Positions 1 to 6,039 of a stretch of 9,249 nucleotides of DNA are shown here, one piece after another; the first letter of the stretch is position 1, and every line of letters begins with the position of its first letter. The stretch comes from CAVVDT01 sp964568825. GTDB taxonomy: Bacteria; Pseudomonadota; Alphaproteobacteria; Rhizobiales; Aestuariivirgaceae. The notes under the pieces are model-generated. The model was not told the origin of the DNA and searched no databases. It saw only the letters and a list, made by a program, of their open reading frames with translations. The DNA is taken from assembly GCA_964568825.1 (NCBI GenBank), contig CAZMSA010000147.1, forward strand, positions 1 to 9,249, given 5' to 3'. The position numbers and the translations under genes are program-made.

Positions 1-54
1 CGCGAGGGCGGCCGTACCGTCGGCGCCGGTGTCGTCGCCGGCATCATCGAGTAG
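1..54 (+). CDS. tuf: Elongation factor Tu, C-terminal end (partial)
   Basis: Only the last 17 codons and a TAG stop (52-54) are present; the gene begins before the window. The visible tail reads REGGRTVGAGVVAGIIE, which matches the conserved C-terminus of bacterial EF-Tu (the REGGRTVGAGVV strand of domain 3). EF-Tu is the GTPase that carries aminoacyl-tRNA to the ribosomal A site. Its position directly before rpsJ is the usual arrangement in many proteobacteria (str cluster followed by S10 cluster). Only 5 nt separate its stop from the rpsJ start, so the two genes are almost certainly co-transcribed. The GTPase domain cannot be assessed here. Confidence 0.93.
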   Translation, partial: REGGRTVGAGVVAGIIE

Positions 55-59
55 GGGTC

Positions 60-368
60 ATGCAAAAACAGAATATTCGCATCCGTCTCAAGGCCTTCGA
101 CCATCGAATTCTCGATACGTCGGCCCGCGAGATCGTGAATACCGCGAAACGGACCGGGGCTCAGGTCCGCGGTCCGGTGCCGCTTCCGACCCGCATCGAA
201 CGGTTCACCGTGAACCGCTCACCGCATGTCGACAAGAAGTCCCGTGAGCAGTTCGAGATGCGTACGCATCGCCGGCTGCTCGATATCGTCGATCCCACGC
301 CGCAGACGGTGGACGCGCTGATGAAGCTCGATCTGGCCTCGGGTGTGGATGTTGAGATCAAGCTCTGA
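60..368 (+). CDS. rpsJ: 30S ribosomal protein S10 (NusE)
   Basis: The 102-residue product has the normal length for S10. The signature VRGPVPLPTRIERFTVNRSP spans residues 37-56 and is followed by the conserved FEMRTHRRLLDI segment (residues 65-76). S10 sits in the head of the 30S subunit, its extended loop (about 40-62) inserting into 16S rRNA. As NusE it also pairs with NusB in antitermination complexes; that role is known for the family and not visible here. The ATG is preceded by a GGGG run at 55-57 that overlaps the end of tuf, so ribosomes ending tuf can re-initiate. It is the first gene of the S10 cluster. The next gene, rplC, starts 29 nt downstream. Confidence 0.98.
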   Translation: MQKQNIRIRLKAFDHRILDTSAREIVNTAKRTGAQVRGPVPLPTRIERFTVNRSPHVDKKSREQFEMRTHRRLLDIVDPTPQTVDALMKLDLASGVDVEIKL

Positions 369-391
369 ATTCCCAGGGCATAATAGGAGCT
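361..391 (+). promoter_or_regulatory. Possible stem covering the rplC ribosome binding site
   Basis: The last codons of rpsJ contain AGCTC (361-365), complementary to GAGCT (387-391), which overlaps the rplC Shine-Dalgarno TAGGAG (384-389). A U-G pair (366/386) extends the stem by one step. If formed, the stem would hide the rplC ribosome binding site until a ribosome finishing rpsJ opened it, giving translational coupling. The stem is short (5 bp plus wobble) with a loop of about 19 nt, so it could easily be chance. Confidence 0.2.
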
Positions 392-397
392 GAAGCG

Positions 398-1153
398 ATG
401 CGTTCTGGTGTCATCGCACAGAAGGTCGGCATGACACGGGTGTTCACCGATGCAGGTGAACATATCCCGGTGACTGTTCTCAAGGTCGAGAACTGTCAGG
501 TTGTCGGCCTGAAGACGCAGGAAAAGAACGGCTACACCGCGGTGCAGCTGGGCGCCGGGCTTGCCAAGGCCTCGCGGCTGACCAAGGCCGATCGCGGCCT
601 GTTCGCCAAGGTCAAGGTGGAGCCCAAGCGCAAGGTGGCGGAGTTCCGCGTGACCCCCGACAACGTGATCGAGGTGGGCGCGGAGATCACCGCCGATCAC
701 TTTGTGGCGGGGCAGTTCGTGGATGTCTCCGGCATCTCCATCGGCAAGGGTTTTGCCGGCGCCATGAAGCGCTGGAATTTCGGCGGCCTGAGGGCCACCC
801 ACGGCGTCTCGGTCTCGCACCGTAGCCACGGCTCCACCGGCAACCGCCAGGATCCCGGCAAGGTGTTCAAGAACAAGAAGATGGCCGGCCATATGGGCCA
901 GGAGAAGGTCACCACCCAGAACATCAAGGTGGTGAGCACCGATGTCGAGCGCGGCCTGATCATGGTGCGCGGCGCGGTGCCGGGCTCCAAGGGCGGCTGG
1001 GTGATGCTGCGCGACGCCATCAAGCGCAAGCTGCCGGACGGCGTGCCGTTCCCGGGCGCCTTCCGCAAGAACGATGCCGCGCCAGCCGAGGTTGCGGCCG
1101 CGACACCGGCAGCGAAAGCCGAGAGTGCGACAACGGCTGAGGCCAAGGAGTAG
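398..1153 (+). CDS. rplC: 50S ribosomal protein L3
   Basis: The 251-residue product is L3, one of the early assembly proteins of the 50S subunit, whose long loop reaches towards the peptidyl-transferase centre. The hallmark loop HRSHGSTGNRQDPGKVFKNK lies at residues 141-160 and is followed by KMAGHMG. Gln151 aligns with the glutamine of E. coli L3 that is methylated by PrmB, so this modification is possible here. The N-terminus (MRSGVIAQKVGMTRVF) is typical. The last 30 or so residues form an Ala/Glu/Lys-rich, probably disordered tail beyond the E. coli end point, a common feature in alphaproteobacteria. The ATG has a good Shine-Dalgarno, TAGGAG at 384-389, spaced 8 nt. The stop is TAG, 10 nt before rplD. 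Confidence 0.98.
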   Translation: MRSGVIAQKVGMTRVFTDAGEHIPVTVLKVENCQVVGLKTQEKNGYTAVQLGAGLAKASRLTKADRGLFAKVKVEPKRKVAEFRVTPDNVIEVGAEITADHFVAGQFVDVSGISIGKGFAGAMKRWNFGGLRATHGVSVSHRSHGSTGNRQDPGKVFKNKKMAGHMGQEKVTTQNIKVVSTDVERGLIMVRGAVPGSKGGWVMLRDAIKRKLPDGVPFPGAFRKNDAAPAEVAAATPAAKAESATTAEAKE

Positions 1154-1163
1154 GGATCGGGTC

Positions 1164-1784
1164 ATGAAAGCCGAAGTCAAGACACTTTCCGACAAGAAGG
1201 CCGGCGATGTCGATCTCTCCGATCACATCTTCGGACTGGAGCCGCGCGAGGACATTCTGCAGCGCTGCGTGCTGTGGCAGCTCGCCAAGCGCCAGGCCGG
1301 CACCCACAAGACCAAGCCGCGCAATGAAATCAACCGCACCGGCGCCAGGTTCGGCAAGCAGAAGGGTGGCGGCAGCGCCCGTCACGGCAACCGCCGCTCG
1401 GGCATCTTCGTGGGTGGTGGCAAGGCGCATGGGCCGCGGGTGCGCAGCCATGCAACCGATCTGCCCAAGAAGGTGAGGGCGCTGGCGCTCAGGCATGCCC
1501 TGTCGGCCAAGGTCAAGGCATCCGAACTCATCGTGCTCGACAAGGCCGAGGCCGGTGCCGCCAAGACCAAGGACCTGAAAGCCGCGTTCGGCAAGCTGGG
1601 CCTGGTCAATGCGCTGATCATCGACGGCGCCGCGCTGGATGGAAATTTCTCGCTGGCGGCGCGCAACATTCACGGCATCGATGTGCTGCCGATGCAGGGC
1701 ATCAATGTCTACGACATCCTGAGACGTCAGCACTTGGTGCTGACCAAGGCGGCGATCGAAGCCCTGGAGGCGCGCTTCAAATGA
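1164..1784 (+). CDS. rplD: 50S ribosomal protein L4
   Basis: This 206-residue L4 starts at ATG 1164 with MKAEVKTLSD. An in-frame upstream ATG at 1074 would add 30 Arg/Pro-rich residues and overlap rplC by 80 nt; I reject it because those residues look like out-of-frame rplC and L4 is normally about 200-210 residues. The core loop signature GTHKTKPRNEINRTGARFGK (residues 47-66), then QKGGGSARHG, forms the extended arm that lines the peptide exit tunnel and, with L22, the macrolide-sensitive constriction. The Shine-Dalgarno is weak and lies around AGGAGTAGGGA at the rplC end. In E. coli L4 represses its own operon through the S10 leader; no such leader exists in this window. The TGA stop overlaps the rplW start as ATGA. 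Confidence 0.97.
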   Translation: MKAEVKTLSDKKAGDVDLSDHIFGLEPREDILQRCVLWQLAKRQAGTHKTKPRNEINRTGARFGKQKGGGSARHGNRRSGIFVGGGKAHGPRVRSHATDLPKKVRALALRHALSAKVKASELIVLDKAEAGAAKTKDLKAAFGKLGLVNALIIDGAALDGNFSLAARNIHGIDVLPMQGINVYDILRRQHLVLTKAAIEALEARFK

Positions 1785-2074
1785 CCACGGAGAGACATTA
1801 CGACGTGATCGTTTCGCCGGCGATCACCGAAAAGGCCACCATGCTGGGCGAAAACAACCAGGTGGTGTTCAACGTGGCGCGCGATGCCACCAAGCCGCAG
1901 ATCAAGGCGGCTATCGAAGCGTTGTTCAAGGTCAAGGTGGCGGCCGTCAATACCTTCAACCGTAAGGGCAAGACGCGGCGCTTCAAGGGTATCAAGGGCC
2001 GCACGAGCGACAAGAAGAAAGCCGTCGTGACGCTGGCCGAAGGCCACTCGATCGACATCACCACAGGGCTCTAG
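1781..2074 (+). CDS. rplW: 50S ribosomal protein L23
   Basis: The 97-residue product is L23, which sits at the rim of the peptide exit tunnel and is the docking site for trigger factor and the signal recognition particle. The family motif SPAITEKATM lies at residues 12-21. Glu17 aligns with E. coli Glu18, the residue known to contact trigger factor. The second half contains the conserved VNTFNRKGKTRRFKG and KKAVVTLAEG segments. The start overlaps the rplD stop by 4 nt (ATGA), a classic sign of translational coupling, and there is only a weak upstream Shine-Dalgarno (GGAGG at 1767-1771 within rplD). It ends with TAG, followed by a 28-nt gap to rplB. Confidence 0.97.
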   Translation: MTTERHYDVIVSPAITEKATMLGENNQVVFNVARDATKPQIKAAIEALFKVKVAAVNTFNRKGKTRRFKGIKGRTSDKKKAVVTLAEGHSIDITTGL

Positions 2075-2102
2075 ACGGACCGATTGTATCTGAGGATTTG
2101 AG

Positions 2103-2942
2103 ATGGCACTGAAGACATACAAACCGACGACACCAGGCCAGCGCCAGCTGGTGGCGGTCGATCGTTCGGGTCTGTGGAAGGGCAAGCCCGTCAAGGCGCT
2201 CACCGAGGGCCTGTCGCAGTCGGGCGGTCGCAACAATTATGGCCGCATCACCGCCTACCAGCGGGGCGGCGGCCACAAGCGCACCTACCGCGTCGTCGAT
2301 TTCCGTCGCGCCAAGCACGGCGTGGAGGCGACGGTGGAGCGTCTCGAATACGATCCCAACCGCACCGCCTTCATTGCCCTGGTGCGCTACGATGACGGCG
2401 TGCTTTCCTATATCCTGGCGCCGCAGCGCGTGAAGGCCGGCGACAAGGTGGTCTCCGGACCCCAGGTCGACGTCAAGCCGGGCAATGCCATGCCGCTGTC
2501 GGCCATGCCAGTCGGCACCATCGTCCACAATATCGAGATGAAGCCGGGCAAGGGCGGCCAGATTGCGCGTTCAGCCGGCGCCTATGCGCAGCTTGTCGGC
2601 CGCGACCAGGGCTATGCGCTGATCCGCCTGAAGTCGGGCGAAACCCGCATGGTGCGCTCGGAATGCATGGCGACGGTAGGGGCGGTCTCCAACCCCGACC
2701 ACATGAACGAAAGCATCGGCAAGGCCGGGCGCAGCCGCTGGATGGGCCGCCGGCCCACCGTGCGCGGCGTCGCCATGAACCCGATCGACCATCCGCACGG
2801 CGGCGGCGAGGGCCGCACGTCAGGCGGACGCCATCCGGTAACCCCGTGGGGCAAGCCGACCAAGGGCAAGAAGACCCGCAGCAACAAAGACACCGACAAA
2901 TACATCGCGCGCAGCCGTCACCTGCGCAAGAAGAAGAAGTAA
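2103..2942 (+). CDS. rplB: 50S ribosomal protein L2
   Basis: The 279-residue product is L2, a primary 23S rRNA binder needed for subunit joining and for a working peptidyl-transferase centre. The N-terminal half has the OB-like RNA-binding domain with GGRNNYGRITAYQRGGGHKR at residues 41-60. The C-terminal half carries the near-invariant GVAMNPIDHPHGGGEGR (222-238), including the histidine region equivalent to the functionally important His229 of E. coli, and then GGRHPVTPWG (241-250). The protein ends in a basic RHLRKKKK tail, as usual. GAGGA at 2092-2096 is a good Shine-Dalgarno, 6 nt from the ATG. The stop TAA lies 11 nt before rpsS. Confidence 0.98.
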   Translation: MALKTYKPTTPGQRQLVAVDRSGLWKGKPVKALTEGLSQSGGRNNYGRITAYQRGGGHKRTYRVVDFRRAKHGVEATVERLEYDPNRTAFIALVRYDDGVLSYILAPQRVKAGDKVVSGPQVDVKPGNAMPLSAMPVGTIVHNIEMKPGKGGQIARSAGAYAQLVGRDQGYALIRLKSGETRMVRSECMATVGAVSNPDHMNESIGKAGRSRWMGRRPTVRGVAMNPIDHPHGGGEGRTSGGRHPVTPWGKPTKGKKTRSNKDTDKYIARSRHLRKKKK

Positions 2943-2953
2943 GGGCAGGCCCC

Positions 2954-3229
2954 ATGGCACGTTCACTCTGGAAAGGCCCGTTCGTCGACGGGTATCTGCT
3001 GAAGAAGGCGGAAACGGTTCGCTCCTCGGGGCGCAACCAGGCGATCAAGACGTGGAGCCGGCGCTCCACCATCCTGCCGCAGTTCGTCGGCCTCACCTTC
3101 GCGGTCCACAACGGCAACAAACATATCCCGGTGCTGGTGAGCGAGGACATGGTGGGACACAAGCTGGGCGAGTTCTCCCCGACCCGCACCTTCCACGGCC
3201 ACCAGTCGGACAAGAAGGCGAAGAGGTAA
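2954..3229 (+). CDS. rpsS: 30S ribosomal protein S19
   Basis: The 91-residue product begins MARSLWKGPFVDGYLLKK, the characteristic S19 N-terminus. It continues with KTWSRRSTILPQFVG (32-46) and NGNKHIPVLVSEDMVGHKLG (53-72), ending in the basic FSPTRTFHGHQSDKKAKR tail. S19 sits at the top of the 30S head with S13 and contacts the 50S subunit and A-site tRNA region. A longer reading frame runs open upstream through the end of rplB (in-frame ATG at 2663), but its extra 97 residues are Arg/His/Pro-rich shadow of rplB. ATG 2954 has AAGGG at 2941-2945, 8 nt upstream, overlapping the rplB stop. Only 3 nt separate it from rplV. Confidence 0.98.
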   Translation: MARSLWKGPFVDGYLLKKAETVRSSGRNQAIKTWSRRSTILPQFVGLTFAVHNGNKHIPVLVSEDMVGHKLGEFSPTRTFHGHQSDKKAKR

Positions 3230-3232
3230 GCG

Positions 3233-3613
3233 ATGTCCAAGCGATCGAAACCGCGCGCCCTCGATGCCAGCGAGGCCAAGGCCGTGACACGGCTCCTCAG
3301 GGTGTCGCCGCAGAAATTGAACGATGTTGCCGCGCTGATCCGCGGCAAGAAGGTGGAAACGGCATTGGCCGATCTCACCTTCTCCCGCCGCCGCATCGCC
3401 CAGGACGTGAAGAAAACCCTGGAATCGGCTGTTGCCAATGCAGAAAATAACCACGACCTCGACATCAACGCGCTGATGGTCAAGGAAGCCTATGTGGGCA
3501 AGAACATGGTGATGAAGCGCTGGACGCCGAGGGCACGCGGCCGCGTCGGGCGCATCCAGAAGTTCTTCTGCCAGCTCACCGTCGTGGTCAAGCAGGTCGA
3601 GGAGGCCGCCTGA
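3233..3613 (+). CDS. rplV: 50S ribosomal protein L22
   Basis: The 126-residue product is L22, which binds all six domains of 23S rRNA and projects a beta-hairpin into the exit tunnel opposite L4. Conserved blocks are VSPQKLNDVAALIRGKK (24-40), ESAVANAENN (64-73) and the hairpin region KRWTPRARGRVGRIQK (95-110). Mutations in that hairpin give macrolide resistance in other bacteria. The C-terminal QLTVVVKQVEEAA is family-typical. The start lies 3 nt after the rpsS stop; its Shine-Dalgarno, AAGAGG around 3221-3226, is inside the rpsS 3' end. Its TGA stop shares one base with the rpsC ATG (TGATG), pointing to coupled translation of rpsS-rplV-rpsC. Confidence 0.97.
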   Translation: MSKRSKPRALDASEAKAVTRLLRVSPQKLNDVAALIRGKKVETALADLTFSRRRIAQDVKKTLESAVANAENNHDLDINALMVKEAYVGKNMVMKRWTPRARGRVGRIQKFFCQLTVVVKQVEEAA

Positions 3614-4338
3614 TGGGTCAGAAAGTCAATCCGATCGGGCTCCGGCTCGGCATCAACCGCACCTGGGATTCGCGCTGGTTCGCCAAGGGCGCCGAATACG
3701 CCAAGCTGCTGCACGAGGACGTGCGCATCCGCCGCTACCTGAAGGAACAGCTCAAGCAGGCGGGCGTTTCGCGGGTGGTGATCGAGCGGCCGCACAAGAA
3801 GTGCCGGGTGACCATCTATTCGGCCCGTCCGGGTGTTGTCATCGGGCGCAAGGGCGCCGATATCGAAAAACTGCGCCGCGACGTCTCGGCGATGACCGGC
3901 TCGGATGTTCATCTCAATATCGTCGAGGTGAGAAAGCCCGAAGTCGACGCAACGCTGGTGGCCGAAAACATCGCCCAGCAGCTCGAGCGTCGCGTGGCGT
4001 TCAGGCGCGCCATGAAGCGGGCCGTTCAGTCGGCCCAGCGCATGGGCGCGGAAGGCATCCGCGTCAACTGCGCCGGACGGCTCGGCGGGGCGGAAATCGC
4101 CCGCACCGAGTGGTATCGCGAGGGCCGGGTGCCGCTGCATACGCTGCGCGCCGATGTCGACTACGGCACCACGGTGGCGGTGACGGCCTACGGCACCATC
4201 GGCATCAAGGTGTGGATCTTCAAGGGCGAGATCCTCGAACAGGATCCCATGGCCCAGGACAAGCGCGCCAGTGAGGCGGCCGAAGGCGGACGCCCCGGTG
4301 GCGGTCGCCGTGAGTCGGCGGGCGCAGGACGCCATTAA
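3613..4338 (+). CDS. rpsC: 30S ribosomal protein S3
   Basis: This 241-residue S3 forms part of the mRNA entry channel. It opens with MGQKVNPIGLRLGI, followed by a type 2 KH domain whose GVVIGRKGADIE loop is at residues 74-85. The FRRAMKRAVQSAQRMGAEGI stretch (130-149) contains Arg131, Arg132 and Lys135, matching the basic residues linked to mRNA helicase activity in E. coli S3. The C-terminal domain has AGRLGGAEIARTEWYREGR (154-172) and YGTIGIKVWIFKGEI. After about residue 208 comes a Gly/Arg-rich, probably flexible tail ending GAGRH. The ATG overlaps the rplV stop by one base, and GGAGG at 3600-3604 (in rplV codons) serves as Shine-Dalgarno. It ends with TAA, 24 nt before rplP. Confidence 0.98.
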   Translation: MGQKVNPIGLRLGINRTWDSRWFAKGAEYAKLLHEDVRIRRYLKEQLKQAGVSRVVIERPHKKCRVTIYSARPGVVIGRKGADIEKLRRDVSAMTGSDVHLNIVEVRKPEVDATLVAENIAQQLERRVAFRRAMKRAVQSAQRMGAEGIRVNCAGRLGGAEIARTEWYREGRVPLHTLRADVDYGTTVAVTAYGTIGIKVWIFKGEILEQDPMAQDKRASEAAEGGRPGGGRRESAGAGRH

Positions 4339-4362
4339 GGCCCAAAGAGCCAGGAAACGATC

Positions 4363-4776
4363 ATGCTGCAACCGAAACGGACGAAGTTCCGCAAACAACA
4401 CAAGGGCCGCATCCACGGCACCGCAAAGGGCGGGACCGAGCTCAATTTCGGCTCCTTCGGCTTGAAGGCCATGGAGCCGGAGCGGGTGACGGCACGCCAG
4501 ATCGAAGCAGCGCGCCGCGCCCTGACGCGCCACATGAAACGCGCCGGCCGGGTGTGGATACGCATCTTCCCCGACGTGCCGGTATCGAAGAAGCCGACCG
4601 AAGTGCGCATGGGCAAGGGCAAGGGTACGCCGGAGTTCTGGGCCTGCCGGGTGGCACCGGGCAAGATCATGTTCGAGATCGACGGGGTGCCGCGCGGTCT
4701 CGCCGAGGAAGCCCTGACACTGGCAGCGGCCAAGCTGCCCATCCGTACGCGCTTCGTGGCGCGGCTGGGCGAGTAG
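4363..4776 (+). CDS. rplP: 50S ribosomal protein L16
   Basis: The 137-residue product is L16, a late-assembling 50S protein near the A site that helps position tRNA. It starts MLQPKRTKFRKQHKGRIHGT, a conserved N-terminus, and contains GSFGLKAMEPERVTARQIEA (residues 30-49). VRMGKGKGTPEFW (81-93) holds Arg82, which aligns with E. coli Arg81, the site hydroxylated by the oxygenase RoxA/YcfD; whether that enzyme exists here is unknown. The C-terminus (LAEEALTLAAAKLPIRTRFV) is typical. AGGAAA at 4352-4357 is the Shine-Dalgarno. The upstream gap is 24 nt and the gene ends with TAG. Confidence 0.98.
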   Translation: MLQPKRTKFRKQHKGRIHGTAKGGTELNFGSFGLKAMEPERVTARQIEAARRALTRHMKRAGRVWIRIFPDVPVSKKPTEVRMGKGKGTPEFWACRVAPGKIMFEIDGVPRGLAEEALTLAAAKLPIRTRFVARLGE

Positions 4777-4802
4777 GCAAGAAAGACGACAGGATCAGGC
4801 GC

Positions 4803-5006
4803 ATGAAAGCCAGTGACGTGAAACAGTTGACCGTGGACCAGCTCAAGGACGAGCTGCTCAAGCTCAAGAAGGAGCAGTTCAACCTGCGCTTCCAGAAAGC
4901 GACCGGTCAGGTCGAGAACACATCCCGCATCCGCCAGGTGCGGCGCGACATCGCCCGGATCAAGACCGAGCAGCGCGTCAAGCCGGCCGGCGCGGCGCAA
5001 AAGTGA
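4803..5006 (+). CDS. rpmC: 50S ribosomal protein L29
   Basis: This 67-residue L29 is a short two-helix protein located at the exit tunnel beside L23. The visible pattern is MKASDVKQLTVDQLKDELLK (helix 1 start) followed by the family motif KEQFNLRFQKATGQVENTSR (23-42) and RIRQVRRDIARIKT (helix 2, residues 42-55). The frame is open further upstream to an ATG at 4554, but the added residues are shadow of rplP, so I choose ATG 4803, which gives the normal L29 length and N-terminus. AGGA at 4791-4794 is a modest Shine-Dalgarno with 8-nt spacing. The stop is TGA, 19 nt before rpsQ. Confidence 0.97.
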   Translation: MKASDVKQLTVDQLKDELLKLKKEQFNLRFQKATGQVENTSRIRQVRRDIARIKTEQRVKPAGAAQK

Positions 5007-5025
5007 CGATGGAGGCCTGAAGTTC

Positions 5026-5274
5026 ATGCCCAAGCGCATCCTCGAGGGTGTCGTGGTGAGCGACAAAGCGGACAAGACCGTAGTGGTCAAGGTGGAGCGT
5101 CGCTTCACCCATCCGGTGATGAAGAAGACCGTGCGCCGGTCGAAGAAGTACCATGCGCACGACGAGAAGAATTCGGCCAAGCTCGGCGATATCGTCCGCA
5201 TCCAGGAATGCCGGCCGATGTCGAAGCTGAAGAGCTGGGAGCTGGTCGAGACGGTAAACGCGGCCGGTGCCTGA
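5026..5274 (+). CDS. rpsQ: 30S ribosomal protein S17
   Basis: The 82-residue product is S17, an OB-fold primary binder of the 5' domain of 16S rRNA. Conserved pieces are LEGVVVSDKADKTVVVKVER (residues 6-25), the KKTVRRSKKYHAHDE loop (33-47) and the C-terminal GDIVRIQECRPMSKLKSW signature (54-71). It has one of the strongest Shine-Dalgarno sites in the window, GGAGG at 5011-5015, 10 nt from the ATG. In E. coli this is the last gene of the S10 operon. Here it is followed by a 72-nt spacer with a GC-rich hairpin before rplN. Confidence 0.98.
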   Translation: MPKRILEGVVVSDKADKTVVVKVERRFTHPVMKKTVRRSKKYHAHDEKNSAKLGDIVRIQECRPMSKLKSWELVETVNAAGA

Positions 5275-5278
5275 GGGC

Positions 5279-5350
5279 ATGGTTCGTGAAGGTAAAAGAG
5301 CGGCCCCGGATGCCGGGGCGCGACGCGGTGGAAGACGAGTGACGCCATGA
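5279..5350 (+). CDS. Possible 23-codon upstream ORF before rplN (doubtful)
   Basis: The spacer between rpsQ and rplN holds a short ORF, ATG 5279 to TGA 5348-5350, reading MVREGKRAAPDAGARRGGRRVTP. Its stop overlaps the rplN ATG (5347) in the ATGA pattern used for translational coupling elsewhere in this window, and it spans the whole spacer including the hairpin at 5303-5319. Against it: the only upstream purine run (GAGGG, 5273-5277) is too close to the ATG, and the codons include AGA, CGA and GGA, unlike the neighbouring genes. The peptide resembles nothing I know. If translated, its likely role would be to carry ribosomes to rplN, whose own ribosome binding site is poor. I think chance is more likely. 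Confidence 0.2.
   Translation: MVREGKRAAPDAGARRGGRRVTP
5303..5319 (+). promoter_or_regulatory. GC-only hairpin at the S10/spc junction
   Basis: GCCCCGG (5303-5309) and CCGGGGC (5313-5319) form a perfect 7-bp all-GC stem closed by a 3-nt ATG loop. No T-run follows (the next bases are GCGACGCGG), so it is not a standard intrinsic terminator. It lies where the E. coli S10 operon ends and spc begins, about 28 nt before rplN. It could protect the upstream mRNA from 3' decay, mark a processing site or modulate ribosome flow. A competing 5-bp pairing, GGCAT (5276-5280) with ATGCC (5310-5314), would exclude it. Confidence 0.55.
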
Positions 5351-5715
5351 TCCAGGTAGAAACAAATCTCGACGTTGCCGACAATTCGGGCGCGCGCCGG
5401 GTGCAATGCATCAAGGTGCTCGGCGGATCGAAGCGCCGCTATGCCTCGGTGGGCGACATCATCGTGGTGTCGATCAAGGACGCCATCCCGCGCGGCCGCG
5501 TCAAGAAGGGCAGCGTGATGAAGGCGGTCGTGGTGCGCACCGCCAAGGATATCCACCGCATCGACGGTTCGGTGATCCGTTTCGACCGCAACGCGGCCGT
5601 GCTGATCAACCCGCAGGGCGAGCCGGTCGGCACGCGCATCTTCGGTCCCGTGCCGCGCGAGCTCAGGGCCAAGAACCACATGAAGATCATTTCGCTGGCT
5701 CCGGAGGTGCTGTAG
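5347..5715 (+). CDS. rplN: 50S ribosomal protein L14
   Basis: The 122-residue product has exactly the usual L14 length. L14 is a compact beta-barrel on the 50S interface that forms bridges to 16S rRNA and is the docking site of the silencing factor RsfS in other bacteria. Signatures are MIQVETNLDVADNSGARRVQ (1-20), VGDIIVVSIKDAIPRGRVKK (35-54) and FGPVPRELRAKNHMKIISLA (99-118). The ATG is preceded by only a poor, distant purine run (GGTGGAAG, 5326-5333), so initiation may depend on coupling or the absence of structure. It is the first gene of the spc cluster. It ends with TAG directly followed by the rplX ATG. Confidence 0.98.
   Translation: MIQVETNLDVADNSGARRVQCIKVLGGSKRRYASVGDIIVVSIKDAIPRGRVKKGSVMKAVVVRTAKDIHRIDGSVIRFDRNAAVLINPQGEPVGTRIFGPVPRELRAKNHMKIISLAPEVL
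5703..5707 (+). promoter_or_regulatory. rplX ribosome binding site inside rplN
   Basis: GGAGG lies within the last codons of rplN, 8 nt before the rplX ATG. Because rplN and rplX abut with no spacer, this site is covered by ribosomes finishing rplN, which favours coupled translation. It supports ATG 5716 as the start. Confidence 0.8.
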
Positions 5716-6039
5716 ATGGCGCTGAAGCAGAGAATCAGGAAGGGCGATCGCGTCATCGTCCTGACCGGCCGCGACAAGGGCAAGAGCGGCAACGTGGTGA
5801 AGGTCCTGCCCAAGGACAACCGCGCGGTGGTGCAGGGCATCAATCAGGTGCACCGTCACCAGAAGCAGACCGCGGCGCAGGAGGGTGGCATCATCACTAA
5901 GGACATGTCGATTCACATGTCCAACATCGCCCATGTCGATCCCAAGGACAGCAAGGCAACACGCGTGGGTTTCAAGGCACTCGAGGATGGCAGCAAGGTT
6001 CGCGTGGCCAAGCGCTCGGGGGAGGTGATCGATGGCTGA
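5716..6039 (+). CDS. rplX: 50S ribosomal protein L24
   Basis: This 107-residue L24 is one of the two assembly-initiator proteins for the 50S subunit and binds the 5' end of 23S rRNA. The KOW motif is visible at residues 8-34 (RKGDRVIVLTGRDKGKSGNV onward), followed by the family block GINQVHRHQK (41-50) and IHMSNIAHVDPKDSKATRVG (66-85). The start abuts the rplN TAG. Its own last codons encode the GGAGGTG ribosome binding site of rplE, and its TGA lies 8 nt inside rplE, so the two are tightly coupled. Confidence 0.97.
   Translation: MALKQRIRKGDRVIVLTGRDKGKSGNVVKVLPKDNRAVVQGINQVHRHQKQTAAQEGGIITKDMSIHMSNIAHVDPKDSKATRVGFKALEDGSKVRVAKRSGEVIDG
6021..6027 (+). promoter_or_regulatory. rplE ribosome binding site inside rplX
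   Basis: GGAGGTG, preceded by GGG, is a near-ideal Shine-Dalgarno 4 nt before the rplE ATG at 6032, counting from the end of the G-run. It is coding sequence for the rplX C-terminus (SGEV). It fixes ATG 6032 as the rplE start even though that makes an 8-nt overlap with rplX. Confidence 0.8.

Noticed and set aside
352..384. Promoter-like TTGAGA (352-357) and CATAAT (379-384) before rplC.
   Set aside because: The spacing is 21 bp, too long for a sigma-70 type promoter, and the site lies within a tightly packed operon.
1074..1163. An upstream in-frame start that would extend L4 by 30 residues.
   Set aside because: The extra residues are an Arg/Pro-rich shadow of the rplC 3' end; ATG 1164 gives the normal L4 length and N-terminus.
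161..1195. A 344-codon minus-strand ORF opposite rpsJ-rplC, and similar long minus-strand ORFs at 3490-4533, 4335-5414 and 4978-5934.
   Set aside because: They are antisense to well-identified ribosomal genes, cross several gene boundaries, have His/Arg/Leu-rich composition and resemble no protein I know. Such shadows are expected in GC-rich coding DNA.
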